Positions 1 through 6,459 of a DNA stretch of 7,676 nt are shown in pieces. The position numbers and the translations under genes are program-made. The stretch's first letter is position 1. The number at the start of each line of letters is the position of its first letter. This stretch comes from JARROD01 sp037384225 (GTDB lineage Bacteria > Pseudomonadota > Gammaproteobacteria > Pseudomonadales > Cellvibrionaceae), in assembly GCA_037384225.1 (NCBI GenBank), contig JARROD010000337.1, positions 1 to 7,676 of the forward strand. The letters are read 5' to 3'. The notes under the pieces were generated by a model. That model had not been told where the DNA came from and made no database searches. It saw only the letters and a program-made list of their open reading frames with translations.

Positions 1-206
1 CTTACCGCACCTTTTCACCCTTACCGGTGGCTTTTACAGGAAAAGCCACTTAGGCGGTTCACTTTCTGTTGCACTTTCCGTAGGCTCACGCCTCCCAGGA
101 ATTACCTGGCGCCCTACCCTGTGGAGCCCGGACTTTCCTCCCCAATGCAGCCTCTGCACATCAGTGCCACTGAGACTGTCATCGAAGCGACTGTCAGGCC
201 AACTCT
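1..206 (-). ncRNA. rnpB: RNase P RNA, 5' part (3' end lies beyond the window)
   Basis: Catalytic RNA of ribonuclease P, which removes the 5' leader of tRNA precursors. Read on the minus strand, the segment begins AGAGTTGGCCTGACAGTCGC and contains the hallmark GGGGAGGAAAGTCCGGGCTC (about 131-150) of the conserved P4 region. It then carries GGGCGCCAGGTAAT, the GGAGGCGTGAGCCTACGG stem and GTGCAACAGAAAG, and ends in GGTAAGGGTGAAAAGGTGCGGTAAG at the window edge. These match bacterial type A RNase P RNA, with details (AGAG start, GGCGTGAGCC stem) like the Pseudomonas molecule. About 206 nt of a molecule usually near 350-400 nt are present. The 5' end at 206 is inferred from alignment to known starts and from the promoter just upstream. 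Confidence 0.96.
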
Positions 207-215
207 GAGCGGCAA

Positions 216-244
216 ACTTTAACGCTAAGCCAGATTAATAGCAA
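216..244 (-). promoter_or_regulatory. Likely rnpB sigma-70 promoter
   Basis: On the minus strand, TTGCTA (239-244) and TAAAGT (216-221) are separated by exactly 17 bp, and the -10 box ends 9 nt before the expected RNA start at A206. This fits a housekeeping promoter that would drive rnpB independently of rsmI upstream. It is a pattern match only. Confidence 0.6.
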
Positions 245-275
245 CATGGTATATTTATAGCCGGGAACCTCACTA

Positions 276-1130
276 TCATTGCGTTTCAATAGCCCAGTTA
301 TACAATAAGCTTTTCTTCCTTCCGGTTAGCCTGGCGGCAAGAGAGGCGGCTTGTTTAACGGGCAATTCCTCCAGCAATACCGCCATGATTCTCTGTGACT
401 CCTCATCCAAAGCTGTAAAATGACTTTTTTCCACACCACGCACAAGGATAACAATCTCCCCTCGCTGCTGATTTTTATCGGCCTTAACAAATTCCAGCAA
501 CCGCTCAAGAGTCCCACTCTCAATCGTTTCATAGGTTTTAGTCATTTCGCGGGCCAGCACGACCTCTCGGTCAACACCGAAAATAGTCGCCATATCCCCC
601 AGGCAGGCCGTGATACGGTGCGGGGCTTCGTAAAAAATCAGCGTGCGGCTTTCCCGGGCCAGAGATTGGAGACGATTTTTGCGCGCACCTTGCCTGGCAG
701 GCAGGAACCCTTCGAACACAAACCGGTCAGAAGGCAGACCGGCTGCACTCAAGGCGGCAATTGCTGCGCAGGCACCCGGCACCGGTACCACGTTTATACC
801 CTGTTCCCGCGCAGCTTTGACTAGGCGATAGCCTGGATCCGAGACCAGCGGGGTACCGGCATCCGAAATCAGTGCTATGCTTTCGCCCCTGCGCAAACGC
901 TCTACGAGTTGCTCGGCGCGCTGTTCACCGCTGTATTCGTGGTAGGCCAGCATAGGTGTGGAAATGTGAAAGTGTTCCAAAAGTCGGGCGCTGTGGCGGG
1001 TATCTTCGGCGGCAATGACATCGACTGTTTGGAGAGTTTCTATCGCCCGCGGTACCATATCGGCCAGATTGCCGATGGGCGTAGCAACGACATATAGCGC
1101 ATTGTCAGTCATAGGTTTTTTTAGCGTCAT
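276..1130 (-). CDS. rsmI: 16S rRNA (cytidine(1402)-2'-O)-methyltransferase
   Basis: RsmI uses S-adenosylmethionine to methylate the 2'-OH of C1402 in the decoding centre of 16S rRNA; with RsmH this modified base tunes decoding fidelity. The 284-residue protein has the full tetrapyrrole-methylase-like fold: VVATPIGNL (14-22), AEDTR (41-45), the glycine-rich LISDAGTPLVSDPG (87-100), GFLPARQ (141-147), FYEAPHR (166-172) and AREMTKTYE (193-201). Length matches the family. The motif after VVPVPG, usually GPCAA, is GACAA here (Pro to Ala at 120), a mild variant. Met7 (ATG at 1110-1112, protein MTDNALY...) is a possible alternative start; neither start has a strong Shine-Dalgarno sequence. The gene is upstream of rnpB on the same strand and divergent from lpoA, the arrangement known in Pseudomonas. 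Confidence 0.97.
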   Translation of the reverse strand: MTLKKPMTDNALYVVATPIGNLADMVPRAIETLQTVDVIAAEDTRHSARLLEHFHISTPMLAYHEYSGEQRAEQLVERLRRGESIALISDAGTPLVSDPGYRLVKAAREQGINVVPVPGACAAIAALSAAGLPSDRFVFEGFLPARQGARKNRLQSLARESRTLIFYEAPHRITACLGDMATIFGVDREVVLAREMTKTYETIESGTLERLLEFVKADKNQQRGEIVILVRGVEKSHFTALDEESQRIMAVLLEELPVKQAASLAARLTGRKKSLLYNWAIETQ

Positions 1131-1227
1131 ATTTATCTGCTTATTGGACCTTTTGGATTTTAGGGCTTGCGGTTTATTGTGAGTCTTAGTTTAAGGCCCT
1201 TGATGATGCCCCCTTAATTACACCGTT

Positions 1228-1233
1228 GGGAGA
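1228..1233 (+). promoter_or_regulatory. Ribosome binding site that decides the lpoA start
   Basis: GGGAGA lies 10 nt before ATG 1244. It supports that ATG over the in-frame TTG at 1226, which overlaps this very sequence and would put six extra residues (MGEPGS) before the signal peptide. Confidence 0.6.
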
Positions 1234-1243
1234 ACCCGGTTCT

Positions 1244-3109
1244 ATGTACTGGTTTTGGTCTAAAGTTTTACCCACACTCGCTTTTTCCACCACGCTGATC
1301 CTGGCCGGCTGCGGTGGCACGATTCCCACCATGCCAAGCCAAAATACCGGCTCCCCCCCTATCAGCAGGGCGGCGATTGACGATATCAAACAATTACTGG
1401 AACAGGCCCATAACAGCCCGAGCCCGGAAAAAGAACGCAACTACCTCCGAGCAGCGGATCGGCTGGCTGCTCAAGGTGAAAACGATTGGGCCAAAAACTT
1501 ACTCAGTTCCATGGACACGGCGACATTGTCCGACAATGAATTTATCCACTATAGTTTACTCTTCAGCGGCATAGCCATGCAGGATGGCGCCTACTTTTTG
1601 TCCCAGCGTATTCTAACCAACCAACGTATAGAACAACAGTGGTCAATAATGCCGCCGGACACCGCCGTAACCTTGCGCCAGCGCCGCGCCCAACTGTTTG
1701 GACTCTTGGGTGAATCCGTCGCCAGCATTCGCGAACGACTGGTATTATCGAACTTATTGCAAGCGGGTGAGTATGAGAACCAAAACCAGGACGCCATCTG
1801 GCAGACCCTGATGACACTGCCCTTGCATCAGCTTCAATATCTGAGCCGTTCCGAGCGGGACCCACTGCTGAAAGGCTGGTATGCACTGGCTGCCCTCAGT
1901 AAAAACAACCAAACCGACCTGGAGCGGCAACTGGCCAGGGTCGATGACTGGGTCGCTCGGTGGCCGGAACACCCCGCCAGTATTCGTCTTCCCAGCGATT
2001 TACAGCTTTTGAAACAACTGGTCAATGAGCGGCCGCAGAACGTCGCTATGCTGTTGCCATCGAACGGTAAATGGGCCAGGGCCGGTAAGGCTATTCGCGA
2101 CGGTTTTTTCGCCGCTTACTACCAGGCCTATCAACAACAAAACCAACTACCGCAGATACAAATCTATGATACCTCAGCAGGCGATATAAACAGTACCTAT
2201 GACCACGCTGTTGCCCAGGGAGCGGAAATTATTATCGGCCCGCTAGACAAAGACAAGGTTACAGCGTTGAATCAACGCGAATCCCTTCCGGTTCCGACAC
2301 TGGCGTTAAATAATATTGAAGCAACAACTCCGGCGGCTGGCCTGTACCAGTTTGGCCTCGCCGTTGAGGATGAGGCTCGCCAGGCAGCCCGCCGCGCCTG
2401 GTTGGAAGGGCATCGAAAGGCGATGATTCTAACTTCCAATACTGCCCATGGAGAACGCGGCGCCCTGGCTTTCAGAGAGGAGTGGGAAAATCTCGGCGGA
2501 AAGGTCGTGGGCGATAACCGCTTTTCCCCGAAGGGCGGATTTTCCAAGGTCATTAAATCCGGATTACATGTCGAACAAAGCAATGACAGAGCTAAACATC
2601 TGCGCCAGAGTATCGGCAAAAATATCGAATTCGAACCCCGCCGCCGGCAGGATGTCGATATGGTGTTTCTGATAGCCAGCCCCACCGAAGCTCGCCAAAT
2701 CAAACCCACCATGGCCTTCCACTATGCGGGTGGTATACCTGTATACGCCACCAGCCATGTATACTCCGGTGTGGAAGATCGCAAAGGTGACCGCGACCTG
2801 AAAGGCATCAAGTTCAGTACCCTTCCCTGGGTATTCGATACCAACAGTGTGGAAAAGCAGGCAGTGATGTCCTATGCAAAACCACCTGCGGCATACACCA
2901 ACCTGTACGCCATGGGTGTGGATACCTATCGGCTTTACCCGCGCCTGAAGCAGTTGGGATTGGTTCCTGACGCACGCTTTTACGGCGCCACCGGCGCTTT
3001 GCGGCTGCTGCCCAACCGCAAAGTCGAGCGCGAACAAATGTGGGCACAGATTCGCGGCGGCAAGGCTAAGCCTCTGCCGGCGGTCGTCTCAGGCAACTAT
3101 GTTGAGTAA
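1244..3109 (+). CDS. lpoA: Penicillin-binding protein activator LpoA (LppC/YraM family lipoprotein)
   Basis: Outer-membrane lipoprotein that reaches through the periplasm and stimulates a class A penicillin-binding protein (PBP1A in E. coli) in peptidoglycan synthesis. From ATG 1244 it is 621 residues. The signal peptide has a hydrophobic core and lipobox LAGC, with lipidated Cys23. Residues about 35-255 are helical, TPR-like (repeated KNLLSSMD, FLSQRIL and WYALAALSKN-type helices). From about 262 a periplasmic-binding-protein-like domain starts with NVAMLLPSNGKWARAGKAI and includes AEIIIGPLDKDKV (about 329-341) and VFLIASPTEARQIKP. The C-terminus has VDTYRLYPRLKQL and RFYGATGALRLLPNRKVER, typical of the LpoA end. 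It is divergent from rsmI and heads the yraN-diaA-dolP cluster. The stop codon TAA (3107-3109) lies within the first unit of a 15-bp tandem repeat. Confidence 0.95.
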   Translation: MYWFWSKVLPTLAFSTTLILAGCGGTIPTMPSQNTGSPPISRAAIDDIKQLLEQAHNSPSPEKERNYLRAADRLAAQGENDWAKNLLSSMDTATLSDNEFIHYSLLFSGIAMQDGAYFLSQRILTNQRIEQQWSIMPPDTAVTLRQRRAQLFGLLGESVASIRERLVLSNLLQAGEYENQNQDAIWQTLMTLPLHQLQYLSRSERDPLLKGWYALAALSKNNQTDLERQLARVDDWVARWPEHPASIRLPSDLQLLKQLVNERPQNVAMLLPSNGKWARAGKAIRDGFFAAYYQAYQQQNQLPQIQIYDTSAGDINSTYDHAVAQGAEIIIGPLDKDKVTALNQRESLPVPTLALNNIEATTPAAGLYQFGLAVEDEARQAARRAWLEGHRKAMILTSNTAHGERGALAFREEWENLGGKVVGDNRFSPKGGFSKVIKSGLHVEQSNDRAKHLRQSIGKNIEFEPRRRQDVDMVFLIASPTEARQIKPTMAFHYAGGIPVYATSHVYSGVEDRKGDRDLKGIKFSTLPWVFDTNSVEKQAVMSYAKPPAAYTNLYAMGVDTYRLYPRLKQLGLVPDARFYGATGALRLLPNRKVEREQMWAQIRGGKAKPLPAVVSGNYVE

Positions 3110-3200
3110 CGTCAGGTTGAGTAACGTCAGGTTGAGTAACGTCAGGTTGAGTAACGTCAGGTTGAGTAACGTCAGGTTGAGTAAAGATCAGGTTGAGTAG
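3099..3200 (+). CDS. Possible repeat-encoded 33-residue ORF bridging lpoA and yraN
   Basis: ATG at 3099 overlaps the end of lpoA in another frame (ATG TTG AGT AAC GTC AGG...). The tandem repeat is open in this frame and encodes Met, five copies of LSNVR, then LSKDQVE and a TAG stop at 3198-3200. An AGG at 3091-3093 with 5 nt spacing could act as a weak ribosome site. The stop lies 5 bp before the yraN TTG start, so ribosomes could in principle terminate lpoA, reinitiate here and deliver translation to yraN. Nothing shows that the peptide is made; the ORF may simply be a by-product of a 15-bp (multiple of three) repeat. Confidence 0.2.
   Translation: MLSNVRLSNVRLSNVRLSNVRLSNVRLSKDQVE
3101..3200 (+). 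repeat. 15-bp tandem repeat (GTTGAGTAACGTCAG), 5 exact units plus 2 variant units
   Basis: Five identical units occupy 3101-3115, 3116-3130, 3131-3145, 3146-3160 and 3161-3175. A 16-bp variant, GTTGAGTAAAGATCAG (3176-3191), and a partial unit, GTTGAGTAG (3192-3200), follow. The first unit includes the last two codons and stop of lpoA (GTT GAG TAA), so the stop recurs in frame in each of the next four units. In the second frame the repeat is open; in the third it carries TGA. The array fills nearly all of the 96-bp lpoA-yraN gap, and identical units point to recent slippage or unequal exchange. There are no unique spacers, so it is not a CRISPR. Confidence 0.97.
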
Positions 3201-3205
3201 AAATA

Positions 3206-3607
3206 TTGAAGTTCAAAGGTGAAAAATCAGAGCGGGGCGCCTGGGCGGAGCAACAGGCCGCCCATTACCTCGAGCAACAGGGGTTGATTGTCAATACACG
3301 CAATTACCTCTGTAAATCGGGTGAAATTGACCTGGTCATGAAGGACGGCGAGTTACTGGTTTTTATCGAGGTTCGCCAACGTAACAGTCAGTATTACGGC
3401 TCGGCCATAGAAACCGTTGATCGTCGTAAGCAGCGAAAGTTGATTCGGGCAGCACGGCATTACCTGCAAAAATTCGGACTTACGGAAAGGGTAGCCTGCC
3501 GATTCGATGTTATCGGCGTGGAACCATCATCGGAAACAGCAGTCCCCCACACCCAGTCAGCAAAGATAACCTGGGTCCGCGACGCTTTTCGTCTCGACTG
3601 GTGTTAA
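3206..3607 (+). CDS. yraN: YraN family protein (UPF0102), endonuclease-like fold
   Basis: A 133-residue member of the YraN/UPF0102 family. The family has a restriction-endonuclease/Holliday-junction-resolvase-like fold; its cellular role is not firmly established. Visible are the N-terminal helix with RGAWAEQQAAHYLEQQGL (10-27), NTRNYLCKSGEIDLV (30-44) with the GEID acidic motif, and LLVFIEVRQR (50-59) with the EVR catalytic-type motif. YGSAIETVDRRKQRKLIRAA (64-83) and CRFDVIGV (98-105) follow. Length and motif order match the family. The start is TTG at 3206; no ATG or GTG fits the conserved N-terminus. The only Shine-Dalgarno-like bases, GAG (3195-3197, 8 nt upstream) and AGG (3190-3192), are supplied by the tandem repeat. 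It lies between lpoA and the diaA-type gene, the usual place for yraN. Confidence 0.93.
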   Translation: MKFKGEKSERGAWAEQQAAHYLEQQGLIVNTRNYLCKSGEIDLVMKDGELLVFIEVRQRNSQYYGSAIETVDRRKQRKLIRAARHYLQKFGLTERVACRFDVIGVEPSSETAVPHTQSAKITWVRDAFRLDWC

Positions 3608-3664
3608 CATAATCTCAATAATTCCCTACACTAGCAGTCCTGCAAATAAGTTTCCCGAGCACCC

Positions 3665-4134
3665 ATGGACCAACGTGTAATCACCCTGTTTCACGAAAGT
3701 ATCGAAGCGAAAATGCAGGTCGGGGAGTCACTGGCCCCCTTAATCAGTGAAGCCAGTGAAATGATCGTTCAGCAATCGCTCTGGGTACAGATATCACCAC
3801 TCAGACCGCCATTGGCAACGATTACAGTTTTAACGAAATTTACGCGAAACAGATACGCGCTTTGGGCCAACCCGGCGATCTTTTAGTGACCCTGAGCGGC
3901 AGCGGCAACCCAGTCAACCTGGTTCCCGCTATTGGTGCCGCACATGACCGGGATATGGGAATTATCGCTTTGACGGGGCGCGATCAGGAAAACATTTCAG
4001 CATTGTTGGATGTTGACGATCTAGAGCTGCATGTACACCTGGATTCTCTAGCACGCATTCACGAAATTCATTTGCTTATTATTTTTTGCTTGTGTGACTT
4101 GATTGATAACCAGCTATTTGGAGTGCAGGAATAA
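3665..4134 (+). pseudogene. diaA: DiaA-type SIS-domain gene disrupted by internal deletion and frameshift
   Basis: DiaA-type SIS proteins (YraO; related to phosphoheptose isomerase GmhA) are about 196 residues; E. coli DiaA binds DnaA and helps time replication initiation. Here the first frame from ATG 3665 gives MDQRVITLFHESIEAKMQ... and aligns with DiaA only to about codon 36 (CAG at 3770-3772), after which it is unrelated. The homology resumes one base out of phase at 3772 with AIALGTDITTQTAIGNDYSF, then YAKQIRALGQPGDLL, IIALTGRD and ARIHEIHLLIIFCLCDLIDN, ending at TAA 4132-4134. Relative to E. coli about 118 bp are missing at the junction, including the conserved ILCCGNGGS-type phosphosugar-binding loop. 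Adding 118 bp back gives 195 codons, the normal length. There are no further stops, so the lesion looks recent, although an assembly error cannot be excluded. GmhA is the alternative family name. Confidence 0.88.
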
Positions 4135-4709
4135 TGATAAAGCACATTTTTTTGGTAAGTATATTGGCCACTTGTCTGACCAGTACTGGATGCAGCCCAT
4201 TACTGACGGCAACGACGGATGGTGAAATCAGACTCAGCCCCGGGAAACGCACCCTCGGCACCATGATTGACGACCAACAACTGGAAACCATTGCCAGCGT
4301 CAACCTCAATAAAGCCCACCCAGACCTTCTGAGTGCCCATATCAATGTAACCAGCTACAATGGGGTCTTGTTGCTGACAGGCCAGGTAAACTCTTCAATG
4401 CTGAAAAAACTGGCGGGCGCAACCGTTACCAAAATTCGCAATGTTCGCCAGGTGTACAATGAACTGCAAGTCCAGGGTAAAACATCGGTGCTCTCACGTA
4501 CCAATGACACCTGGCTAACCACTAAGGTAAAAAGCCGCTTGATGGCGGCAAAAAATGTCGACGGTGGACGTGTAAAGGTCATTACGGAAAGCGGTACCAT
4601 CTATTTAATGGGACTACTGTCCCAGGCCGAGGCTAACCGCGCAGCGGAAATAGCCCGTTCCACAAAAGGTGTGCAAAAGGTAGTAAAGGCTATAGAGTAT
4701 ATTAATTGA
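4134..4709 (+). CDS. dolP: Outer-membrane lipoprotein with two BON domains (DolP/YraP-like)
   Basis: A DolP-type lipoprotein. In E. coli DolP sits in the outer membrane, binds anionic phospholipid and supports envelope integrity and BAM function. The protein is 191 residues, the same length as E. coli DolP. The N-terminus MIKHIFLVSILATC... is a signal peptide with STGC as the likely lipobox (Cys20); LATC with Cys14 is a poorer match. BON domain 1 spans about 45-115 (INVTSYNGVLLLTGQV, VRQVYNELQV) and BON domain 2 about 124-190 (TWLTTKVKSRLMA, VKVITESGTIYLMGLL, VQKVVKAIEYI). The ATG overlaps the stop of the upstream diaA-type pseudogene (TAATG). GGAG (4120-4123) and AGGA (4127-4130) precede it, so translation was probably coupled to diaA. 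The frameshift does not change the stop, which is still reached in the second half's frame. Confidence 0.9.
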   Translation: MIKHIFLVSILATCLTSTGCSPLLTATTDGEIRLSPGKRTLGTMIDDQQLETIASVNLNKAHPDLLSAHINVTSYNGVLLLTGQVNSSMLKKLAGATVTKIRNVRQVYNELQVQGKTSVLSRTNDTWLTTKVKSRLMAAKNVDGGRVKVITESGTIYLMGLLSQAEANRAAEIARSTKGVQKVVKAIEYIN

Positions 4710-4728
4710 TCGATTCAAAAAGCCCTTG

Positions 4729-4754
4729 CCCCCGGCTGCGTGGGCAGCCGGGGG
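4729..4754. terminator. Strong GC-rich hairpin between convergent genes
   Basis: CCCCCGGCTGC (4729-4739) pairs perfectly over 11 bp with GCAGCCGGGGG (4744-4754) around a 4-nt GTGG loop. It lies 19 bp after the dolP stop and 17 bp beyond the convergent thiolase stop. On the minus strand TTTTT follows the stem after about seven bases (CAAGGGC), so it best fits a thiolase terminator. The plus strand has no U-tract, so termination of the dolP operon there is less certain. Confidence 0.6.
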
Positions 4755-4771
4755 GTTGGAAGCGAAAAAAC

Positions 4772-5950
4772 CTACAACTTTTCAATAGCGAGTGCTGTAG
4801 CCTCACCACCACCAATACAGAGGCTGGCGACGCCGTTTTTCTTGCCATAGGTTTCCAGTGCGGCCAATAGCGTCACAATAATCCGGGCACCGGATGCGCC
4901 CAGTGGATGACCCAGCGCGCAGGCACCGCCGTGGACATTGGCTTTTTCATGGGGGATATCCAACTCGGCCATTCCCGCCATGGGTACTACGGCAAAAGCT
5001 TCGTTAATCTCAAACAGGTCGACATCGTCCACTGTCCAACTGACTTTCTCCAGCAGTTTCCGAAGCGCACCGACCGGCGCCGTGGTAAACCACTCCGGTT
5101 CCTGAGCATGCTGAGCGCTGGCACGAATGACAGCCAGAGGTTTTAACCCCCTCGCCTCGGCAACAGACTGCCGAGTCAAAACCAAAGCGGCCGCACCATC
5201 CGAAATTGAACTCGCATTAGCGGCTGTTACTGTGCCACCTTTTTTAAATGCCGGTTTCAAATTGGGAATTTTATCAGGGCGCGCATTGCCGGGTTGTTCA
5301 TCGGTATCTACAACCACTTCGCCTTTGCGTGTTTTTATGGTGACCGCTGTAATTTCCCGTTTGAACTTACCTTCTCCTATCGCTTTATTGGCTCGGGCCA
5401 GGGATTCAATGGCGTAGGCATCCTGAGATTCGCGGCTGAAATCGTATTTTTCCGCTGTCTGCTCGGCAAAGCTACCCATCAAAGCGCCTTCGTAGGCGTC
5501 CTGCAGACCGTCAAAAAACATATGATCCACAACTTCACCATGCCCTAAACGATAGCCGGAACGGGCTTTTGGAAGCATGTAGGGAGCATTGCTCATACTT
5601 TCCATACCACCCGCCACGACAATATCCGCATTACCCATCATCAGAGCGTCGGCGGCCATCATGACTGTTTTCATGCCCGAACCACAGACTTTATTGACTG
5701 TGGTACAGGGAACTCCGGCGGGCAAACCCGCCCCTAGTGCCGCTTGGCGGGCCGGGGCCTGGCCGACACCCGCGGGCAATACACACCCCATTAAGACTTC
5801 ATCTACATCAGCGGCCTGGATACCGGCATCCTCCAGTGCGCCTTTGATCGCAGTTGCCCCCAGTTGCGGGGCCGTTACTTCACTCAACGCGCCTTGCATA
5901 CCACCCATCGCCGTGCGGGCGATTCCGACGATAACAATTGCATCAGTCAT
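4772..5950 (-). CDS. Acetyl-CoA C-acetyltransferase (thiolase II family)
   Basis: Cytosolic thiolase that condenses two acetyl-CoA to acetoacetyl-CoA or, in reverse, cleaves 3-ketoacyl-CoA; it could serve short-chain fatty-acid or amino-acid breakdown, or polyhydroxyalkanoate synthesis. The 392-residue protein shows the complete active site in canonical numbering: nucleophile Cys89 in NKVCGSGMK, NEAF with Asn316, His348 in CALGHPLGASGAR, and Cys378 in LCIGGGEATA. AGGMESMSNAPYML (113-126) and TAANASSISDGAAA (242-255) are also typical. The start is ATG 5948-5950 (MTDAIVIVGIARTAMG), which matches family N-termini and has GGAG 7 nt upstream. The frame is open for 50 more codons upstream, but that part has no thiolase similarity. 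The gene is monocistronic here. The exact paralogue (AtoB, PhaA or a degradative thiolase) cannot be decided from sequence alone. Confidence 0.95.
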   Translation of the reverse strand: MTDAIVIVGIARTAMGGMQGALSEVTAPQLGATAIKGALEDAGIQAADVDEVLMGCVLPAGVGQAPARQAALGAGLPAGVPCTTVNKVCGSGMKTVMMAADALMMGNADIVVAGGMESMSNAPYMLPKARSGYRLGHGEVVDHMFFDGLQDAYEGALMGSFAEQTAEKYDFSRESQDAYAIESLARANKAIGEGKFKREITAVTIKTRKGEVVVDTDEQPGNARPDKIPNLKPAFKKGGTVTAANASSISDGAAALVLTRQSVAEARGLKPLAVIRASAQHAQEPEWFTTAPVGALRKLLEKVSWTVDDVDLFEINEAFAVVPMAGMAELDIPHEKANVHGGACALGHPLGASGARIIVTLLAALETYGKKNGVASLCIGGGEATALAIEKL

Positions 5951-5957
5951 ATTCCAA

Positions 5958-5961
5958 CTCC
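5958..5961 (-). promoter_or_regulatory. Ribosome binding site that decides the thiolase start
   Basis: GGAG on the minus strand is followed by a 7-nt spacer and then ATG 5948-5950. It places the start at the conserved MTDAIV N-terminus and not at the upstream in-frame ATGs (for example 6098-6100). Confidence 0.75.
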
Positions 5962-6197
5962 AGATACTGATTGATCTTCCACCTCTCCCAAATCGGGAAA
6001 GCATTAATACCTCTTGACATACAAACACTTGTATCCAGGCAAAAGATTTCTCGAGCTGAGCATGGGTACAATGCTCATTCTCAATAAGACCCATCCTCAA
6101 TCTCGAGCTGTTCTTAAAAACTTATGTGCCAAAATACCTGTGCATGCCATTAACAATAAGCGTTAACGATCGGCATTGAAAGGATTGTACCGCTCAA

Positions 6198-6226
6198 ACA
6201 ATAAAGTTTACATTAATGTAAATCAA
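6198..6226 (-). promoter_or_regulatory. Candidate thiolase promoter
   Basis: On the minus strand TTGATT (6221-6226) and TATTGT (6198-6203) are 17 bp apart, four of six bases matching consensus in each box. Transcription would start near 6191 and give a roughly 240-nt leader before the thiolase ATG. The spacer carries a perfect palindrome, which strengthens the idea of a controlled promoter, but this is inference from pattern alone. Confidence 0.35.
6207..6222. promoter_or_regulatory. Perfect 16-bp palindrome, likely operator
   Basis: TTTACATTAATGTAAA equals its own reverse complement over all 16 bp. It fills most of the spacer of the candidate thiolase promoter and overlaps two bases of its -35 box, the geometry of a repressor or MerR-type activator site. 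From memory, the form resembles operators of regulators of fatty-acid and branched-chain amino-acid catabolism (for example LiuR-type), which would suit a thiolase. The regulator is not in this window. Confidence 0.5.
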
Positions 6227-6267
6227 TTAAGTTTGGATATAAGAAACTATATCGCGATGCGCTTAAT

Positions 6268-6400
6268 AAATTTCCGTGCCAGCCGCGAAATACACGTGCA
6301 ATTGTCGATGACGCCGCGTGGCGGGCCCCTCGGTAGGGTGTAAGCGCCGCGAATACGTGGAGCGGCTGGGCGGAGCGAAGCGATCCTGGGCCGAAAATTT
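6268..6400 (+). other. Block of nested complementary segments, possible structured RNA
   Basis: Read on the plus strand, five pairs of complementary segments nest inside each other: AAATTTCCG (6268-6276) with CGAAAATTT (6392-6400, one mismatch), CCAGCCGC (6279-6286) with GCGGCTGG (6362-6369), CACGT (6293-6297) with ACGTG (6355-6359), GGCG (6320-6323) with CGCC (6345-6348), and CCCT (6327-6330) with AGGG (6335-6338) around a CGGT loop. A further small hairpin, GGAGCGAAGCGATCC, lies at 6372-6386. A strong intrinsic terminator follows 33 bp later. The block could be a small RNA, an inserted palindromic element or a leader-type structure; no known family was recognised. The dyads read equally on the minus strand, so orientation is uncertain. 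Confidence 0.35.
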
Positions 6401-6432
6401 ACGCAACGATAGGGTTGAGTCTGAAGGACTGA

Positions 6433-6459
6433 AAAAAAGCGGAATAAATCCGCTTTTTT
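6433..6459. terminator. Bidirectional rho-independent terminator
   Basis: AAAAAAGCGGA (6433-6443) pairs perfectly with TCCGCTTTTTT (6449-6459) around the loop ATAAA. Both strands end in a T-run, so it can stop transcription both ways. It lies 25 bp past the stop of the minus-strand Yip1-like gene and also closes any plus-strand transcript from the structured block. Confidence 0.85.

Noticed and set aside
1226..1243. TTG start of lpoA at 1226
   Set aside because: It would overlap the apparent Shine-Dalgarno GGGAGA and add MGEPGS before a normal lipoprotein signal peptide; ATG 1244 is the better start.
2564..3037. Long minus-strand ORF inside lpoA
   Set aside because: It lies wholly antisense to the well-supported lpoA C-terminal domain and resembles no known protein; similar antisense ORFs inside rsmI and thiolase were dropped for the same reason.
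3101..3200. CRISPR-like array
   Set aside because: Units are directly adjacent 15-mers with no unique spacers and no cas genes nearby.
6014..6019. TTGACA -35-like box on the plus strand
   Set aside because: No suitable -10 box stands downstream on the plus strand and no gene follows in that direction; it lies antisense in the thiolase leader.
5951..6100. N-terminal extension of the thiolase from an upstream ATG at 6098-6100
   Set aside because: The extra 50 residues have no thiolase similarity. The ATG at 5948-5950 has a good GGAG and the conserved MTDAIV start, and the active-site numbering (Cys89, His348, Cys378) fits that start exactly.
6268..6420. Integron attC site
   Set aside because: No paired core sites of the GTTRRRY/RYYYAAC type bracket the dyads, and there is no integrase or gene cassette.
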